Shown here in pieces: positions 8,570-16,722 of a stretch of 50,548 nt of DNA (the first letter of the stretch is position 1; each line of letters starts with the position of its first letter). The notes beneath the pieces were generated by a model. The model did no database searches. It had not been told where the DNA came from and saw only the letters and a list, made by a program, of their open reading frames with translations. A program made the position numbers and the translations under genes. Origin of the DNA: an uncultured Eubacteriales bacterium (GTDB lineage Bacteria > Bacillota > Clostridia > Lachnospirales > Lachnospiraceae); NCBI GenBank assembly GCA_900317515.1, contig ONHA01000018.1:1-50548 (forward strand), read 5' to 3'.

Positions 8570-8578
8570 TGTTATAAT
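8570..8578 (+). promoter_or_regulatory. extended -10 promoter for the PTS gene
   Basis: TGTTATAAT, an extended -10 (TG-N-TATAAT), lies about 53 nt before the PTS start; no good -35 is visible. The adjacent CCGCCGGTGGCGG palindrome (8553-8565 region) overlaps the expected -35 position and could be an operator, which is inference. Confidence 0.55.
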
Positions 8579-8630
8579 GAGCCTATATGAACCGCTGTGT
8601 TTCTCACAAAAAAGAAGGGATATACTGAAA

Positions 8631-10112
8631 ATGAAATTCCTGCAAAACCTCGGAAAATCCATCATGCTCCCTGTCGCCGCCCTCCCGCTCTGCGGGCTCC
8701 TCATGGGCTTCGGCTACCTTCTCTGCCCCGCCTCCATGCAGGGAGGCGCACCGGACGGTGCAATCGCGATCATCGGCCTCTATCTCGTCAAGGCCGGCGA
8801 GGCCCTGATCGGCCACATGGCGCTCCTGTTTGCCGTCGGAGTCGGCGTCGGCATGGCGGACAAGGGCGACCGGACCGCTGCGATCACCTCGCTCGTCTCC
8901 TGGCTCATGATCACGAGCCTTCTCAATGCGGATTTCGTGAAGACGATCGTTGTCTCCCTTGCAAGCGATCCGGAGACCCTCCTCGCGTTCCAGAAGATCG
9001 AGAACCCCTTCATCGGCATCCTCTCAGGCCTCATCGGCGCGGGCTGCTACAACCGCTTCAAGGACACGAAGCTTCCGGAGTGGCTTGCATTTTTCAGCGG
9101 CAAGCGGAGCACCGTGATCGCCGCCGGCATCGTCTCGATCCTGGCCGCGGCTCTCCTGGCCTTTGTCTGGCCGCTCCTCTTCTCCGGCCTGGTCGCCCTC
9201 GGGAAGGGAATCTCCGGGATGGGCGCCTTTGGCGCCGCGGTCTACGCGTTTTTGAACCGGCTCCTCATACCGGTCGGCCTGCACCATGCGCTCAACAACG
9301 TCTTCTGGTTCGACACGATCGGTCTCGGCGATCTGACCCATTTCTGGGCGGGCGAAACCAGCGCGGATGTCTCCTGGTCCCTGGGCATCTACATGTCCGG
9401 CTTTTTCCCGTGCATGATTTTCGGCGTTCCCGGGGCTGCCCTCGCCATGATCCACACCGCAAAGAGCGACCGGCGGAAATATGCCGTCGGCGTCCTGGCT
9501 TCCGCCGCCGTCTGCGCGTTTGTCTGCGGCATCACGGAGCCTTTCGAGTTCGCGTTCATGTTCGCCGCTCCGGTTCTCTATGTCGTCTATGCGCTCCTCT
9601 ACGGAGTGTTTACCTGGATCACCGCGGTCACGGGGTTCCGCGCGGGGTTTGCATTTTCAGGCGGCGCGGCCGACCTCGTTTTCTCTGCCTCCCTTCCGGC
9701 AGCTGCAAAAACGTGGCTCATTATCCCCTTAGGTGCCGCTGCCTTCGCAGCCTTCTACCTGGTCTTCCGCGTGCTTATCACTGCATTTGACCTAAAGACG
9801 CCGGGCCGCGAGGATACGCCCGCGGAGGACGCCGAAGCCCCGGTGCGTTCCGCACAGGGCTCGGAGACCGTAAACGGCGTCCATATCCCCGGGATCATAC
9901 AAGGTCTCGGCGGAAAGGAAAATATCCTCTCCATCGACCACTGCGCAACCAGACTGCGGGTGGAGGTAAGGGACTCGGCGCTGGTGGAGAAAGCGGTTCT
10001 GACCGCTTCGGGCGCCAAAGGCGTGATCACGCCGGGCAAGGACAGCGTTCAGGTGATCATCGGTCTTTCGGTTCCGGCCGTCGCCGAGGCAGTCAGCGAC
10101 ACACTGGCCTGA
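8631..10112 (+). CDS. nagE: PTS N-acetylglucosamine-type permease, IIC-IIB domains
   Basis: 493 residues from the ATG at 8631; the frame is open far upstream, but the IIC domain starts at MKFLQNLGKSIMLPVAALP. The EIIC membrane domain (~1-390) includes IPVGLHHALNNVFWFDTIG, which resembles GlcNAc-specific members, and CGITEPFEFAFMF, the conserved sugar-binding 'ITEP' loop. A short acidic linker leads to an EIIB domain with the phosphorylated Cys438 in DHCATRLRVEV. There is no IIA domain, so phosphate must come from a separate IIA protein. Substrate could be GlcNAc or glucose; the symbol is tentative. It stands alone between an extended -10 promoter and a bidirectional terminator. Confidence 0.85.
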   Translation: MKFLQNLGKSIMLPVAALPLCGLLMGFGYLLCPASMQGGAPDGAIAIIGLYLVKAGEALIGHMALLFAVGVGVGMADKGDRTAAITSLVSWLMITSLLNADFVKTIVVSLASDPETLLAFQKIENPFIGILSGLIGAGCYNRFKDTKLPEWLAFFSGKRSTVIAAGIVSILAAALLAFVWPLLFSGLVALGKGISGMGAFGAAVYAFLNRLLIPVGLHHALNNVFWFDTIGLGDLTHFWAGETSADVSWSLGIYMSGFFPCMIFGVPGAALAMIHTAKSDRRKYAVGVLASAAVCAFVCGITEPFEFAFMFAAPVLYVVYALLYGVFTWITAVTGFRAGFAFSGGAADLVFSASLPAAAKTWLIIPLGAAAFAAFYLVFRVLITAFDLKTPGREDTPAEDAEAPVRSAQGSETVNGVHIPGIIQGLGGKENILSIDHCATRLRVEVRDSALVEKAVLTASGAKGVITPGKDSVQVIIGLSVPAVAEAVSDTLA

Positions 10113-10118
10113 ACATTC

Positions 10119-10149
10119 AAAAACCCGCTCCGTAAAGGGGCGGGTTTTT
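10119..10149. terminator. bidirectional terminator between convergent genes
   Basis: A 13-bp stem (10119-10131 with 10137-10149, one G-T pair, loop GTAAA) is flanked by A5 and T5. It serves both the PTS gene and the minus-strand AhpD-like gene ending at 10161. Confidence 0.9.
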
Positions 10150-10160
10150 ATCGGTTTTCT

Positions 10161-10718
10161 TTATGCTTCCAAAACGTCTCTCCATGTCGCCGGCTTGAAC
10201 TGATCCTTAAGCGGCAGGAGACGTTTGTCAATGTCAACGCCGAGGACCGAATTGAAATTGTTCGTCGCCTGCATCTGAGCCCCGAATCCGACGATGATGA
10301 TGATCTCCTCATCGCTGTAGAACTCCCTGAGGCCGTTCAGGAGCTCATCCGATACTTTGGTGGGGTCCTTTACGATCTGCCGGCCCAGCTGCTGCAGAAG
10401 CTCCTCGTTCCGGGATACCTCAAAGCTGTTCGGGTCGAGCCCCAGCTCCCTGAGATCACTGATAAAGAACAATGAGCAGAGCATGCAGCCGTTTGTGGTG
10501 GAGACGGAATGCGCGTAGATCGTCGCCGCCCGCAGTCCGACCGTCTTTACAAGACTCTCCCAGGAGTCGTACCAGCCCATAAATGCCTTGTAGGTCCCGT
10601 AATCCTGAAGCATGACCAGTTTCATGTTGGTCACCTTCCCTGCGGCCTCCAGGGCTTCGTAAGCCTTTCTCGCCTCTCCCGTAAGTTCATCTGCCTGTTT
10701 TAATGCTACTCTTGCCAT
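10161..10718 (-). CDS. AhpD/carboxymuconolactone decarboxylase-family protein
   Basis: 185 residues, all helical in character, with a redox CxxC (Cys78-Cys81 in TNGCMLCSLFFI) preceded by a helix containing AHSVS, the AhpD-like active-site pattern. Family members act as peroxide-linked disulfide reductases or decarboxylases. A second half without CxxC (EIIIIVGFGAQMQATNNFN) matches the CMD-fold dimer helix. It is the last gene of the mccB-mccA-metNIQ-alcohol dehydrogenase string, 36 nt after the dehydrogenase, and has AAAGGAG before its ATG. A role in thiol redox balance would fit the sulfur context, but the true substrate is not visible. Confidence 0.82.
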   Translation of the reverse strand: MARVALKQADELTGEARKAYEALEAAGKVTNMKLVMLQDYGTYKAFMGWYDSWESLVKTVGLRAATIYAHSVSTTNGCMLCSLFFISDLRELGLDPNSFEVSRNEELLQQLGRQIVKDPTKVSDELLNGLREFYSDEEIIIIVGFGAQMQATNNFNSVLGVDIDKRLLPLKDQFKPATWRDVLEA

Positions 10719-10754
10719 TTTTCTACTCCTTTCATTAATTCTGCATGTTATTCT

Positions 10755-11915
10755 TTACAGTGCCAGCGCCAGGATCTCCCGGATCGCGCCGGAATCCAGC
10801 GGAATGTAGTGTCCGACACTGCCGTTTCTTGTCGCCCGGCCGGCCATAACCTCAAAATCCCTGCCGTCGATTGCAAACTCCGAAAGCTTTACGCGAAGGC
10901 CGATCTTTCTGAAGAATTTTTCCAGCTCATCGGCGAGCATGAAGGCTCTCTCCTCCTCCGTGTAATTGTAAGGATCTGCCCCGAAGACTCTGGCTGCAAG
11001 AAGCGCCGGCCGCCAGGGCTTCCTCACCGCGGCGTATTTCGTCCAGGCAGTCATCGCGACCGCCATCCCCTCGCCGTGGGTCAGATTGTACTGGGCGGAC
11101 AGTTCATGCTCGATTCTGTGCGATCCCCAGTCAGCCCGCCTTCCCGCATCCAGGAAACCTCCGTGGGCCACGCTCGCGAGCCACTGGATCTCCCCTCTCG
11201 CATTGAGGTCCTTCGGATTTTTAAGCAGCCTGTCCGTGTTGACGAGCAGGGCTCTCACGGCGCCTTCGATCAGGTAATCCGTCGTGTCCGAATACCGTTC
11301 ATCCGAGAAATATCTCTCCAGAAGATGCGAGAGCACATCCGCGATTCCGACAAAAGTCTGATACGCCGGCAGGTTCACCGTATAGGCGGGATTCATGATT
11401 GCAAACTTCGGGATGATCCGGTCATCTTCAAAGCCGAGCTTCCACTCTCCGTTCGAGAGGATCGCCGCGTTGGACGTTTCCGAGCCGCTGGACGCCGTCG
11501 TTGCGATCACTCCGACCGGGAGCACCTCCTTCGGCGGGATTCCCTTCTCAAAGAAGTCCCACACGTCTCCCTCGTAGGGGATTCCCAGTGCCGCCGCCTT
11601 TGCGGTGTCAATGGAGCTGCCTCCGCCCACGGCGAGGATGAAGTCTACCTGCTCCCTCTTTCCCTGCGCCGAGAGCTCCCGCACCAGGTCGATGGAGGGG
11701 TTGGGCACGACATTTCCGTTTTCCGAAAATCTGATTCCCAGTTCCTTCACCGCGTCTTCGACCGCCGCATAGATGCCGAGCTTCCTTACAAAATCTCCGC
11801 TGTAGACAAGGAGCAGCGATGTAACGCCGTGATCCCGGAGCAGCTCTTTCAGCCGCCCTGCACTGTCCTCCCCGAATACGATCCTTGCGGGGTTGTAATA
11901 CTCAAACCCGATCAT
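10755..11915 (-). CDS. iron-containing alcohol dehydrogenase (group III)
   Basis: 386 residues. The N-terminal NAD(P)-binding part contains GGGSSID (97-103), and the C-terminal helical part carries the metal ligands: Asp193 and His197 in GIADVLSHLLE, His266 or His270 in SHRIEHELS, and His280 in THGEGMAV. This is the pattern of iron-dependent alcohol dehydrogenases, closest to the NAD(P)H-dependent butanol dehydrogenase (BdhA/YugJ-like) branch that reduces aldehydes. It starts 13 nt after metQ and so probably shares the sulfur operon transcript, an unexpected partner. Aldehyde product of a sulfur or methionine breakdown step is a possible substrate; this is inference. Confidence 0.88.
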   Translation of the reverse strand: MIGFEYYNPARIVFGEDSAGRLKELLRDHGVTSLLLVYSGDFVRKLGIYAAVEDAVKELGIRFSENGNVVPNPSIDLVRELSAQGKREQVDFILAVGGGSSIDTAKAAALGIPYEGDVWDFFEKGIPPKEVLPVGVIATTASSGSETSNAAILSNGEWKLGFEDDRIIPKFAIMNPAYTVNLPAYQTFVGIADVLSHLLERYFSDERYSDTTDYLIEGAVRALLVNTDRLLKNPKDLNARGEIQWLASVAHGGFLDAGRRADWGSHRIEHELSAQYNLTHGEGMAVAMTAWTKYAAVRKPWRPALLAARVFGADPYNYTEEERAFMLADELEKFFRKIGLRVKLSEFAIDGRDFEVMAGRATRNGSVGHYIPLDSGAIREILALAL

Positions 11916-11928
11916 ACCGCTGCCTCCT

Positions 11929-12804
11929 TTACTTAAGCGGCACTACTGCTCCGCCATATGTCTCCTTGATGTACTTGCTGATCTCCTCGCCCTGAAGAAC
12001 CTCCACAAGTGTGAGCAGAGCTTCGTCCTTCTCCTTTTCCGGGGAGGTGGCGATGATATTTCCGTAGGTTTCCGCCGCGAGTCCGTCATTTGCCTCCACA
12101 GCCAGCGCTTCGCTTACATGCAGGCCGCCCTCGATTGCGTAATTGCCGTTGATGACCGCGATGTCAACGTCCGGCAGGGCTGCAACCAGCTGCTCGGGAG
12201 CCAGCTCCTTGAAGCTGATGTTTTTCGGATTCTCCGTGATATCTTCCACGGTAGCCTTGATGCCTGCGTCTTCCTTCAGGGTAAGGAGGCCTTCCTGGGC
12301 CAGAAGCAGAAGCGCTCTCGCCTCGTTCGTCACGTTGTTCGGCACCGCAACCAGAGCACCGTCAGGAAGCTCGGAGAGGCTGGCCGTCCTGCCCGCATAG
12401 ATTCCGAAGGGTTCATAGTGGATCGCTCCGATGGAGACCAGGTCCGATCCGTTCTCCTTGTTGAACTGCTCAAGATAGGGAACATGCTGGAAATAGTTAG
12501 CGTCAAGGCTTCCTTCGATCACGCCGGTGTTCGGTGTGATGGAATCCTCGAGCTGTACGACTTCGAGATTGATGCCTTTCTCCTTAAGGAGCGGCTTCGC
12601 CTGCTCAAGGATCTCCGAGTGAGGCGTAATGTTGGCTCCCACCTTGATGGTTACCTCTGCGGCCTCCTCCGCGGACCCGGCCTCAGCGCTTCCCGTGTCC
12701 TTCGCAGCCGCGCTCCCTGTGTCCTTCGCAGCCGCACTCCCGCAGGCCGCCGCCGATAAGGCAAAAACAAATGTCAGTACCAGTGCAGCGATTTTCTTTT
12801 TCAT
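11929..12804 (-). CDS. metQ: methionine ABC transporter substrate-binding lipoprotein
   Basis: 291 residues of the NlpA/MetQ family. Signal peptide with Cys21 lipidation site, then a low-complexity linker with the duplicated unit AAAKDTGS, then TIKVGANITPHSEILEQ, the standard MetQ start, followed by VVQLEDSITPN, GSLDANYFQHVPYLE, VPNNVTNEARAL and AVINGNYAIEGG. It captures methionine (or analogues) at the membrane surface and delivers it to MetNI. It follows metI by 14 nt in the order metN-metI-metQ, which is the usual one. Linked mccA/mccB genes support the sulfur amino acid role. Confidence 0.94.
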   Translation of the reverse strand: MKKKIAALVLTFVFALSAAACGSAAAKDTGSAAAKDTGSAEAGSAEEAAEVTIKVGANITPHSEILEQAKPLLKEKGINLEVVQLEDSITPNTGVIEGSLDANYFQHVPYLEQFNKENGSDLVSIGAIHYEPFGIYAGRTASLSELPDGALVAVPNNVTNEARALLLLAQEGLLTLKEDAGIKATVEDITENPKNISFKELAPEQLVAALPDVDIAVINGNYAIEGGLHVSEALAVEANDGLAAETYGNIIATSPEKEKDEALLTLVEVLQGEEISKYIKETYGGAVVPLK

Positions 12805-12818
12805 AATTTTTCTCCTTT

Positions 12819-13469
12819 TTATTTTCTTATTTTTCGGGTGATCAGGCTGCCGCTTTCCTGTATCAGCATGACCATGACCACCAGAATTGACACGGTTGTA
12901 AAGAGGACATCCTTCTGGTACCTGTAGTACCCGTATTGAAGTGCGATCGCTCCCAGACCTCCCCCGCCGATCACACCTGCCATGGCTGAGTAGCCGAGCA
13001 CCGTCGCGATATTGATCGCGGCTCCGAAGACGAGGGAAGGCGTCGCCTCCGGTAAAATGAAATGCAGTATGATGAAGAGCGGTGAGGCGCCCATGGATTC
13101 CGCCGCCTCGATGATTCCGTCAGGCACTTCCGAGAGCGACGACTCCACCATTCTGGCGACGATCGGGATTGCCCCCACCGTCAGCGGCACGACGGAGGCG
13201 GTCGTCCCGATGGAGGAGCCCGTCAGAAACCTCGTAAACGGGATCAGCAGCACGAGAAGGATCAGAAACGGCAGCGACCTCATGATGTTCACGATGAATC
13301 CAAGGACCAGATTGACCGGCCGGTTCGCCAGGATCCTCCCCTTCGCGGTTGTGTACAGCAGGATTCCGAGAGGCAGTCCCGCCGCGTAAGCAAGGAGCGA
13401 TGCGAAGAAGGTCATCTGAAGTGTTTCAATGATCCCCCGCCCGATCGTCTCGATAATGTACTCACTCAC
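12819..13469 (-). CDS. metI: methionine ABC transporter permease
   Basis: 216 residues with five predicted membrane helices, the size of MetI. IIETLQMTFFASLLAYAAGLP is followed by NIMRSLPFLILLV, then the ATPase-coupling EAA-type loop (AAESMGASPLFIILHFILPEATP) and GVIGGGGLGAIALQYGY. The GTG start at 13469 overlaps the end of metN by 8 nt. It forms the membrane channel of MetNIQ and contacts MetN through the EAA loop. Confidence 0.94.
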   Translation of the reverse strand: MSEYIIETIGRGIIETLQMTFFASLLAYAAGLPLGILLYTTAKGRILANRPVNLVLGFIVNIMRSLPFLILLVLLIPFTRFLTGSSIGTTASVVPLTVGAIPIVARMVESSLSEVPDGIIEAAESMGASPLFIILHFILPEATPSLVFGAAINIATVLGYSAMAGVIGGGGLGAIALQYGYYRYQKDVLFTTVSILVVMVMLIQESGSLITRKIRK

Positions 13470-14466
13470 GTCTCGTCACCTCCTGCACACTCAGGCCTCT
13501 TTCTCTGAAAAATGAAATGATCAGCTCCTGGTCTGCCTCTCCCTTCGGGAGTTCCAGGACCATCTGTCCGTAGCCGATGCCTCCCACGCTCTTCGTGTTG
13601 GCGCTCAGGATATTGACCTTCTTCCCGGTCTGCTCGACCAGCTCCGCGATGAAGGGCCTGCCGGCAGCCGTCCCGTCGAACACCAGGCGAATGAGCCTGC
13701 TGTCTCTTCCGGACGGGTCGAAGGGGTTGCCCGGGAGCACGAGTTTACTCGCTGCCTCAGACCTGGGATTTCTGAAGATCTCCCTCACCTCTCCGATTTC
13801 TGCCAGCTTCCCGTCATCGATGATTGCCACCCTGTCGCAGATCTTCTCAACCACGGACATCTCGTGCGTGATGATCACGATCGTGAGCTTCCGCTTCCTG
13901 TTGATCTCCTTCAGAAGGTCCAGGATCTCGCCCGTCATCTTCGGGTCGAGCGCGCTCGTCGCCTCGTCGCAGAGCAGCACTTTCGGGTCCGCCGCGAGAG
14001 CTCTCGCAATGGCCACGCGCTGCCGCTGGCCGCCTGAAAGCCTTGCCGGGTATTCATTTTTCTTATCTGTGAGACCTACGACCTCCAGCATCTCAAGCGC
14101 TTTCCGCCTTCCCATATCCTTCGGGACACCTGCGATCCTGAGAGGCTGCATCACATTGCTCTCCACATTCCTCTGCTCCAGCAGGTTAAAGTTCTGGAAG
14201 ATCATTGCGATCTGCCTTCTCACTTTTCTGATCTCCGGAAGACTCAGTCCCGCAAGGTCCCGCCCGTAGAAACTGACGCTGCCTCCCGTGACTTTCTCCA
14301 GGCGGTTGAGCGTCCGCACCAGCGTCGATTTGCCGGCCCCGCTCATGCCGATGATCCCGAAAATCTCTCCCTCGTTTATGGACAGGCTTATATCCTTAAG
14401 GGCCTGAAATTCCCTGCCTTCATTTTTATAGGTTTTCTCAACATGTTCCAGTCTGAATACTTCCAT
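13462..14466 (-). CDS. metN: methionine ABC transporter ATP-binding protein
   Basis: 334 residues. Walker A GMSGAGKST (40-48), signature LSGGQRQR (143-150), Walker B VLLCDE (163-168) and the H-loop in THEMSVVEKI are intact. The C-terminal ~75 residues form the NIL regulatory domain, which in MetN binds methionine and inhibits transport when the cell is replete. Ordered metN-metI-metQ, starting 22 nt after mccA, so uptake is co-expressed with cysteine/methionine interconversion. Confidence 0.94.
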   Translation of the reverse strand: MEVFRLEHVEKTYKNEGREFQALKDISLSINEGEIFGIIGMSGAGKSTLVRTLNRLEKVTGGSVSFYGRDLAGLSLPEIRKVRRQIAMIFQNFNLLEQRNVESNVMQPLRIAGVPKDMGRRKALEMLEVVGLTDKKNEYPARLSGGQRQRVAIARALAADPKVLLCDEATSALDPKMTGEILDLLKEINRKRKLTIVIITHEMSVVEKICDRVAIIDDGKLAEIGEVREIFRNPRSEAASKLVLPGNPFDPSGRDSRLIRLVFDGTAAGRPFIAELVEQTGKKVNILSANTKSVGGIGYGQMVLELPKGEADQELIISFFRERGLSVQEVTRRE

Positions 14467-14488
14467 TGCCTGATGCTCCTGACAGCTG

Positions 14489-15409
14489 TCATTTCAGAGC
14501 TCCGAACAGCCCCTTGCTGAGATACCGGTCGCCTCTGTCCGGGAAAACGACGACGATATTGCCTTTTTTAACCCTCTCCGCCAGCTTGAGCGCTGCCGCG
14601 AGAGCCGCTCCTGAGGAGGAACCTGCCAGTATCCCCTCCCTGCGCGCAAGCAGTCTTACCGTTTCAAACGCCTCGCCGTCCGTCACCTTGATCACCCTGT
14701 CCACACAGGACATGTCCATGGTATCCGCGATAAAATCATTTCCGATTCCCTCGATGTCGTAATCCGCATGCTCTCCTCCGCCGATCACGGAGCCTTCCGG
14801 GTCTGCCAGGACCCCCTCGATCGCCGGATCCCTGCTCTTCAGGAAACGCATGATCCCCGAAAATGTTCCGCCGCTTCCCGCACCGGCCACCAGATAGTCG
14901 ATCTTCCCGTCCATCTGCCGGTAGATTTCCGGCCCTGTCGTCTCAAAATGCGCCAGCGGATTCGCCGGATTGTGAAACTGGCCCATGGAAACGGAGTTCG
15001 GGATGCTGCCGAGCAGCTCCTGCGCCTTCCTCTCGGCCCCGAGCATGCCTTCTTCCCTGCTCGTGTGGATGATCTCCGCCCCAAGCGCCTTCATGACCAG
15101 CTGCTTCTCCACGGAGAATTTCCCCGGCACGGTAAAAATGACCCTGTAGCCTCTGTTCAGCGCCGCGATGGCGATTCCGATCCCGGTATTTCCCGCGGTG
15201 GCTTCTATGATCGTCCCGCCGGGCTTCAGGACTCCTCTCTCCTCCGCATCCTTCAGCATATAGACGCCCACACGGTCCTTGACGCTTCCTGCCGGGTTCA
15301 TCAGCTCAAGCTTAGCGTAGATGCCGACGCCGTCCGGAACGTTCAGATGGTTCAGTTTCAGGATGGGCGTATTTCCGATCATATCCCGAATGTCCATATA
15401 TACATCCAT
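14489..15409 (-). CDS. mccA: cysteine synthase/cystathionine beta-synthase-type PLP enzyme
   Basis: 306 residues from the ATG at 15409, preferred over the overlapping GTG at 15415 because AGGAG lies 8 nt before it. Fold-type II PLP enzyme: Lys44 in MNPAGSVKDR binds PLP, EATAGNTGIGIA is the phosphate/substrate loop, and GSGGTFSG contacts the cofactor. The TAGNTG variant and pairing with a cystathionine gamma-lyase match MccA (YrhA), which makes cystathionine from O-acetylserine and homocysteine in reverse transsulfuration. Plain O-acetylserine sulfhydrylase (CysK) activity is the main alternative. It starts within a few bases of the mccB stop. Confidence 0.82.
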   Translation of the reverse strand: MDVYMDIRDMIGNTPILKLNHLNVPDGVGIYAKLELMNPAGSVKDRVGVYMLKDAEERGVLKPGGTIIEATAGNTGIGIAIAALNRGYRVIFTVPGKFSVEKQLVMKALGAEIIHTSREEGMLGAERKAQELLGSIPNSVSMGQFHNPANPLAHFETTGPEIYRQMDGKIDYLVAGAGSGGTFSGIMRFLKSRDPAIEGVLADPEGSVIGGGEHADYDIEGIGNDFIADTMDMSCVDRVIKVTDGEAFETVRLLARREGILAGSSSGAALAAALKLAERVKKGNIVVVFPDRGDRYLSKGLFGALK

Positions 15410-15411
15410 GA

Positions 15412-16569
15412 TCACTTCTCCTTTTTCGAAGCCCTGATCGCCTGCTCAAGATCCGCGATCAGATCATCCGCGTCCTCGATCCCCACCGACAGCCGTATCA
15501 GCTCGTCCGCGATCCCGGCTTTCCTCCTTATGTCCGCCGGAATCGCCGCATGGGTCATGGTCGCCGGATGGCAGACCAGAGACTCCACGCCTCCGAGGCT
15601 CTCCGCCAGGGTAACCAGCTTCAGCTGCCTGAAGAACTCCCGATAATCATATTGCTCGCTGAGGACAAACGAGATCATGGCGCCGGGCCCGTCCGCCTGT
15701 CTTGTCTGGACTTCATAGCCCGGGTCACTTTCGAGTCCGGGGAAATACACCCGGTCCGCGTAGCCGCTTCCGTCGAGCCATCGGGCTATTTTTTCCGCAT
15801 TTTCCACATGCCGGTCCATCCTGACGCCCAGGGTCTTGATGCCCCGGATCATGAGGAAGCTGTCCCAGGGCCCGAGCACCCCGCCGATCGCGTTCTGCAG
15901 ATAATAGAGACGGTCCGCCAGCTCTTTGTCCTTCACCGCGGCCAGTCCGGAGACCGTATCGCTGTGGCCTCCCAGGTACTTCGTTCCGCTGTGGATCACA
16001 ATGTCCGCCCCGAGGGCGAGCGGCCTCTGAAGATACGGTGTCAGAAACGTATTGTCCACGATGAGAAGCCTGCCGGCCCTGTGGGCAATCCCGGCAACCG
16101 CCTCGATATCCGTCACCGTGAGAAGCGGGTTTGAGGGACTTTCTATGTAGACCGCCTTCACCTCGTCATCGATTGCCTCCTCGACAGCCTTAAGATCCGA
16201 TGTGTCGACGATCCTGTAGGTGATTCCGAAGTTCCGGAACACATTGTCCAGTATCCGGAACGTCCCTCCGTAGATATTGTCGGAGATCACGAGTCTGTCT
16301 CCGGCCTTAAAGAGCGATAAGACGGTATTGATGGCTGCAAGTCCCGATGCAAATGCAAACCCGTAGCTTCCCTGCTCGAGATCCGCGATCAGCTTCTCCA
16401 GCGCATCCCTCGTCGGGTTGCCGGTTCTTGAATACTCCCAGCCCCGGGTCTGCCCCAGGCCATCCTGCTTATAGGTGGAGGTCTGGTACACGGGAACCGT
16501 TACCGCTCCCGTCGTCTCATCCCCGTCAACCCCGCCGTGTATCAGTAATGAATTCATCCTAAGGCTCAT
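15412..16569 (-). CDS. mccB: cystathionine gamma-lyase / trans-sulfuration PLP enzyme
   Basis: 385 residues from the ATG at 16569, which has GAGGAG about 9 nt upstream; the longer frame is untranslated leader. Cys/Met-metabolism PLP family: YSRTGNPTRDALE, ASGLAAI, VDNTFLTPYLQRP and the PLP lysine Lys197 in SGTKYLGGHSD. Next to mccA the best reading is cystathionine gamma-lyase (MccB), releasing cysteine from cystathionine; a homocysteine/H2S-lyase side activity is common. First gene of the operon, under the predicted promoter at 16601-16629 and the LysR-type palindrome at 16648-16672. Confidence 0.86.
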   Translation of the reverse strand: MSLRMNSLLIHGGVDGDETTGAVTVPVYQTSTYKQDGLGQTRGWEYSRTGNPTRDALEKLIADLEQGSYGFAFASGLAAINTVLSLFKAGDRLVISDNIYGGTFRILDNVFRNFGITYRIVDTSDLKAVEEAIDDEVKAVYIESPSNPLLTVTDIEAVAGIAHRAGRLLIVDNTFLTPYLQRPLALGADIVIHSGTKYLGGHSDTVSGLAAVKDKELADRLYYLQNAIGGVLGPWDSFLMIRGIKTLGVRMDRHVENAEKIARWLDGSGYADRVYFPGLESDPGYEVQTRQADGPGAMISFVLSEQYDYREFFRQLKLVTLAESLGGVESLVCHPATMTHAAIPADIRRKAGIADELIRLSVGIEDADDLIADLEQAIRASKKEK

Positions 16570-16600
16570 ATCTCTAAGCTCCTCTCTTTGGATTGGACTT

Positions 16601-16629
16601 ATCATATCAGCGTTTTCCCCGTTTGAAAA
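16601..16629 (-). promoter_or_regulatory. predicted promoter of the mccB-mccA-metNIQ operon
   Basis: On the minus strand TTTTCA (16629-16624), 17-nt spacer, TATGAT (16606-16601). It lies 32 nt before the mccB ATG and just downstream of the palindromic operator at 16648-16672. Confidence 0.6.
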
Positions 16630-16647
16630 ATCGTTTGATCTGATCGT

Positions 16648-16672
16648 CTGTGATAACCGATTCCTATCACAG
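16648..16672. promoter_or_regulatory. LysR-type operator (T-N11-A palindrome)
   Basis: CTGTGATA and TATCACAG form perfect 8-bp arms around 9 bases. The core ATA-N9-TAT satisfies the T-N11-A rule of LysR recognition boxes. Its edge is 18 nt upstream of the -35, the position expected for activation. The adjacent LysR gene (16723-17628) is the natural candidate. Sequence is seen; binding is inferred. Confidence 0.7.
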
Positions 16673-16677
16673 TGCAC

Positions 16678-16710
16678 AAAAAAAGAAGGCCGCCCGCCTT
16701 AGGCAGCCTT
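16678..16710 (-). terminator. terminator of the LysR gene
   Basis: Stem of 9 bp with one mismatch (16686-16694 with 16702-16710) followed on the minus strand by seven U's (16684-16678). It separates the LysR gene from the sulfur operon. Confidence 0.7.
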
Positions 16711-16722
16711 CGGTCTTCATTT

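Noticed and set aside
7575-8630. Long plus-strand open frame joined in phase to the PTS gene
   Set aside because: It is antisense to the MBL lipoprotein gene and has Arg/Val/His-rich non-protein-like composition; the true PTS start is the ATG at 8631 where the conserved IIC N terminus begins.
8597-9790. Second plus-strand frame of 397 codons inside the PTS gene
   Set aside because: Arg/Pro/His-rich composition and no family motifs; a frame shadow of a GC-rich gene.
16648-16672. Reading the TGTGA...TCACA palindrome as a CRP site
   Set aside because: CRP sites have 6 bases between TGTGA and TCACA, here there are 13 or more; the T-N11-A core and neighbouring LysR gene fit better.
16570-16680. 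S-box or T-box riboswitch upstream of mccB-metNIQ
   Set aside because: The leader is under about 30 nt between the predicted promoter and ATG; there is no room for, or trace of, an aptamer.
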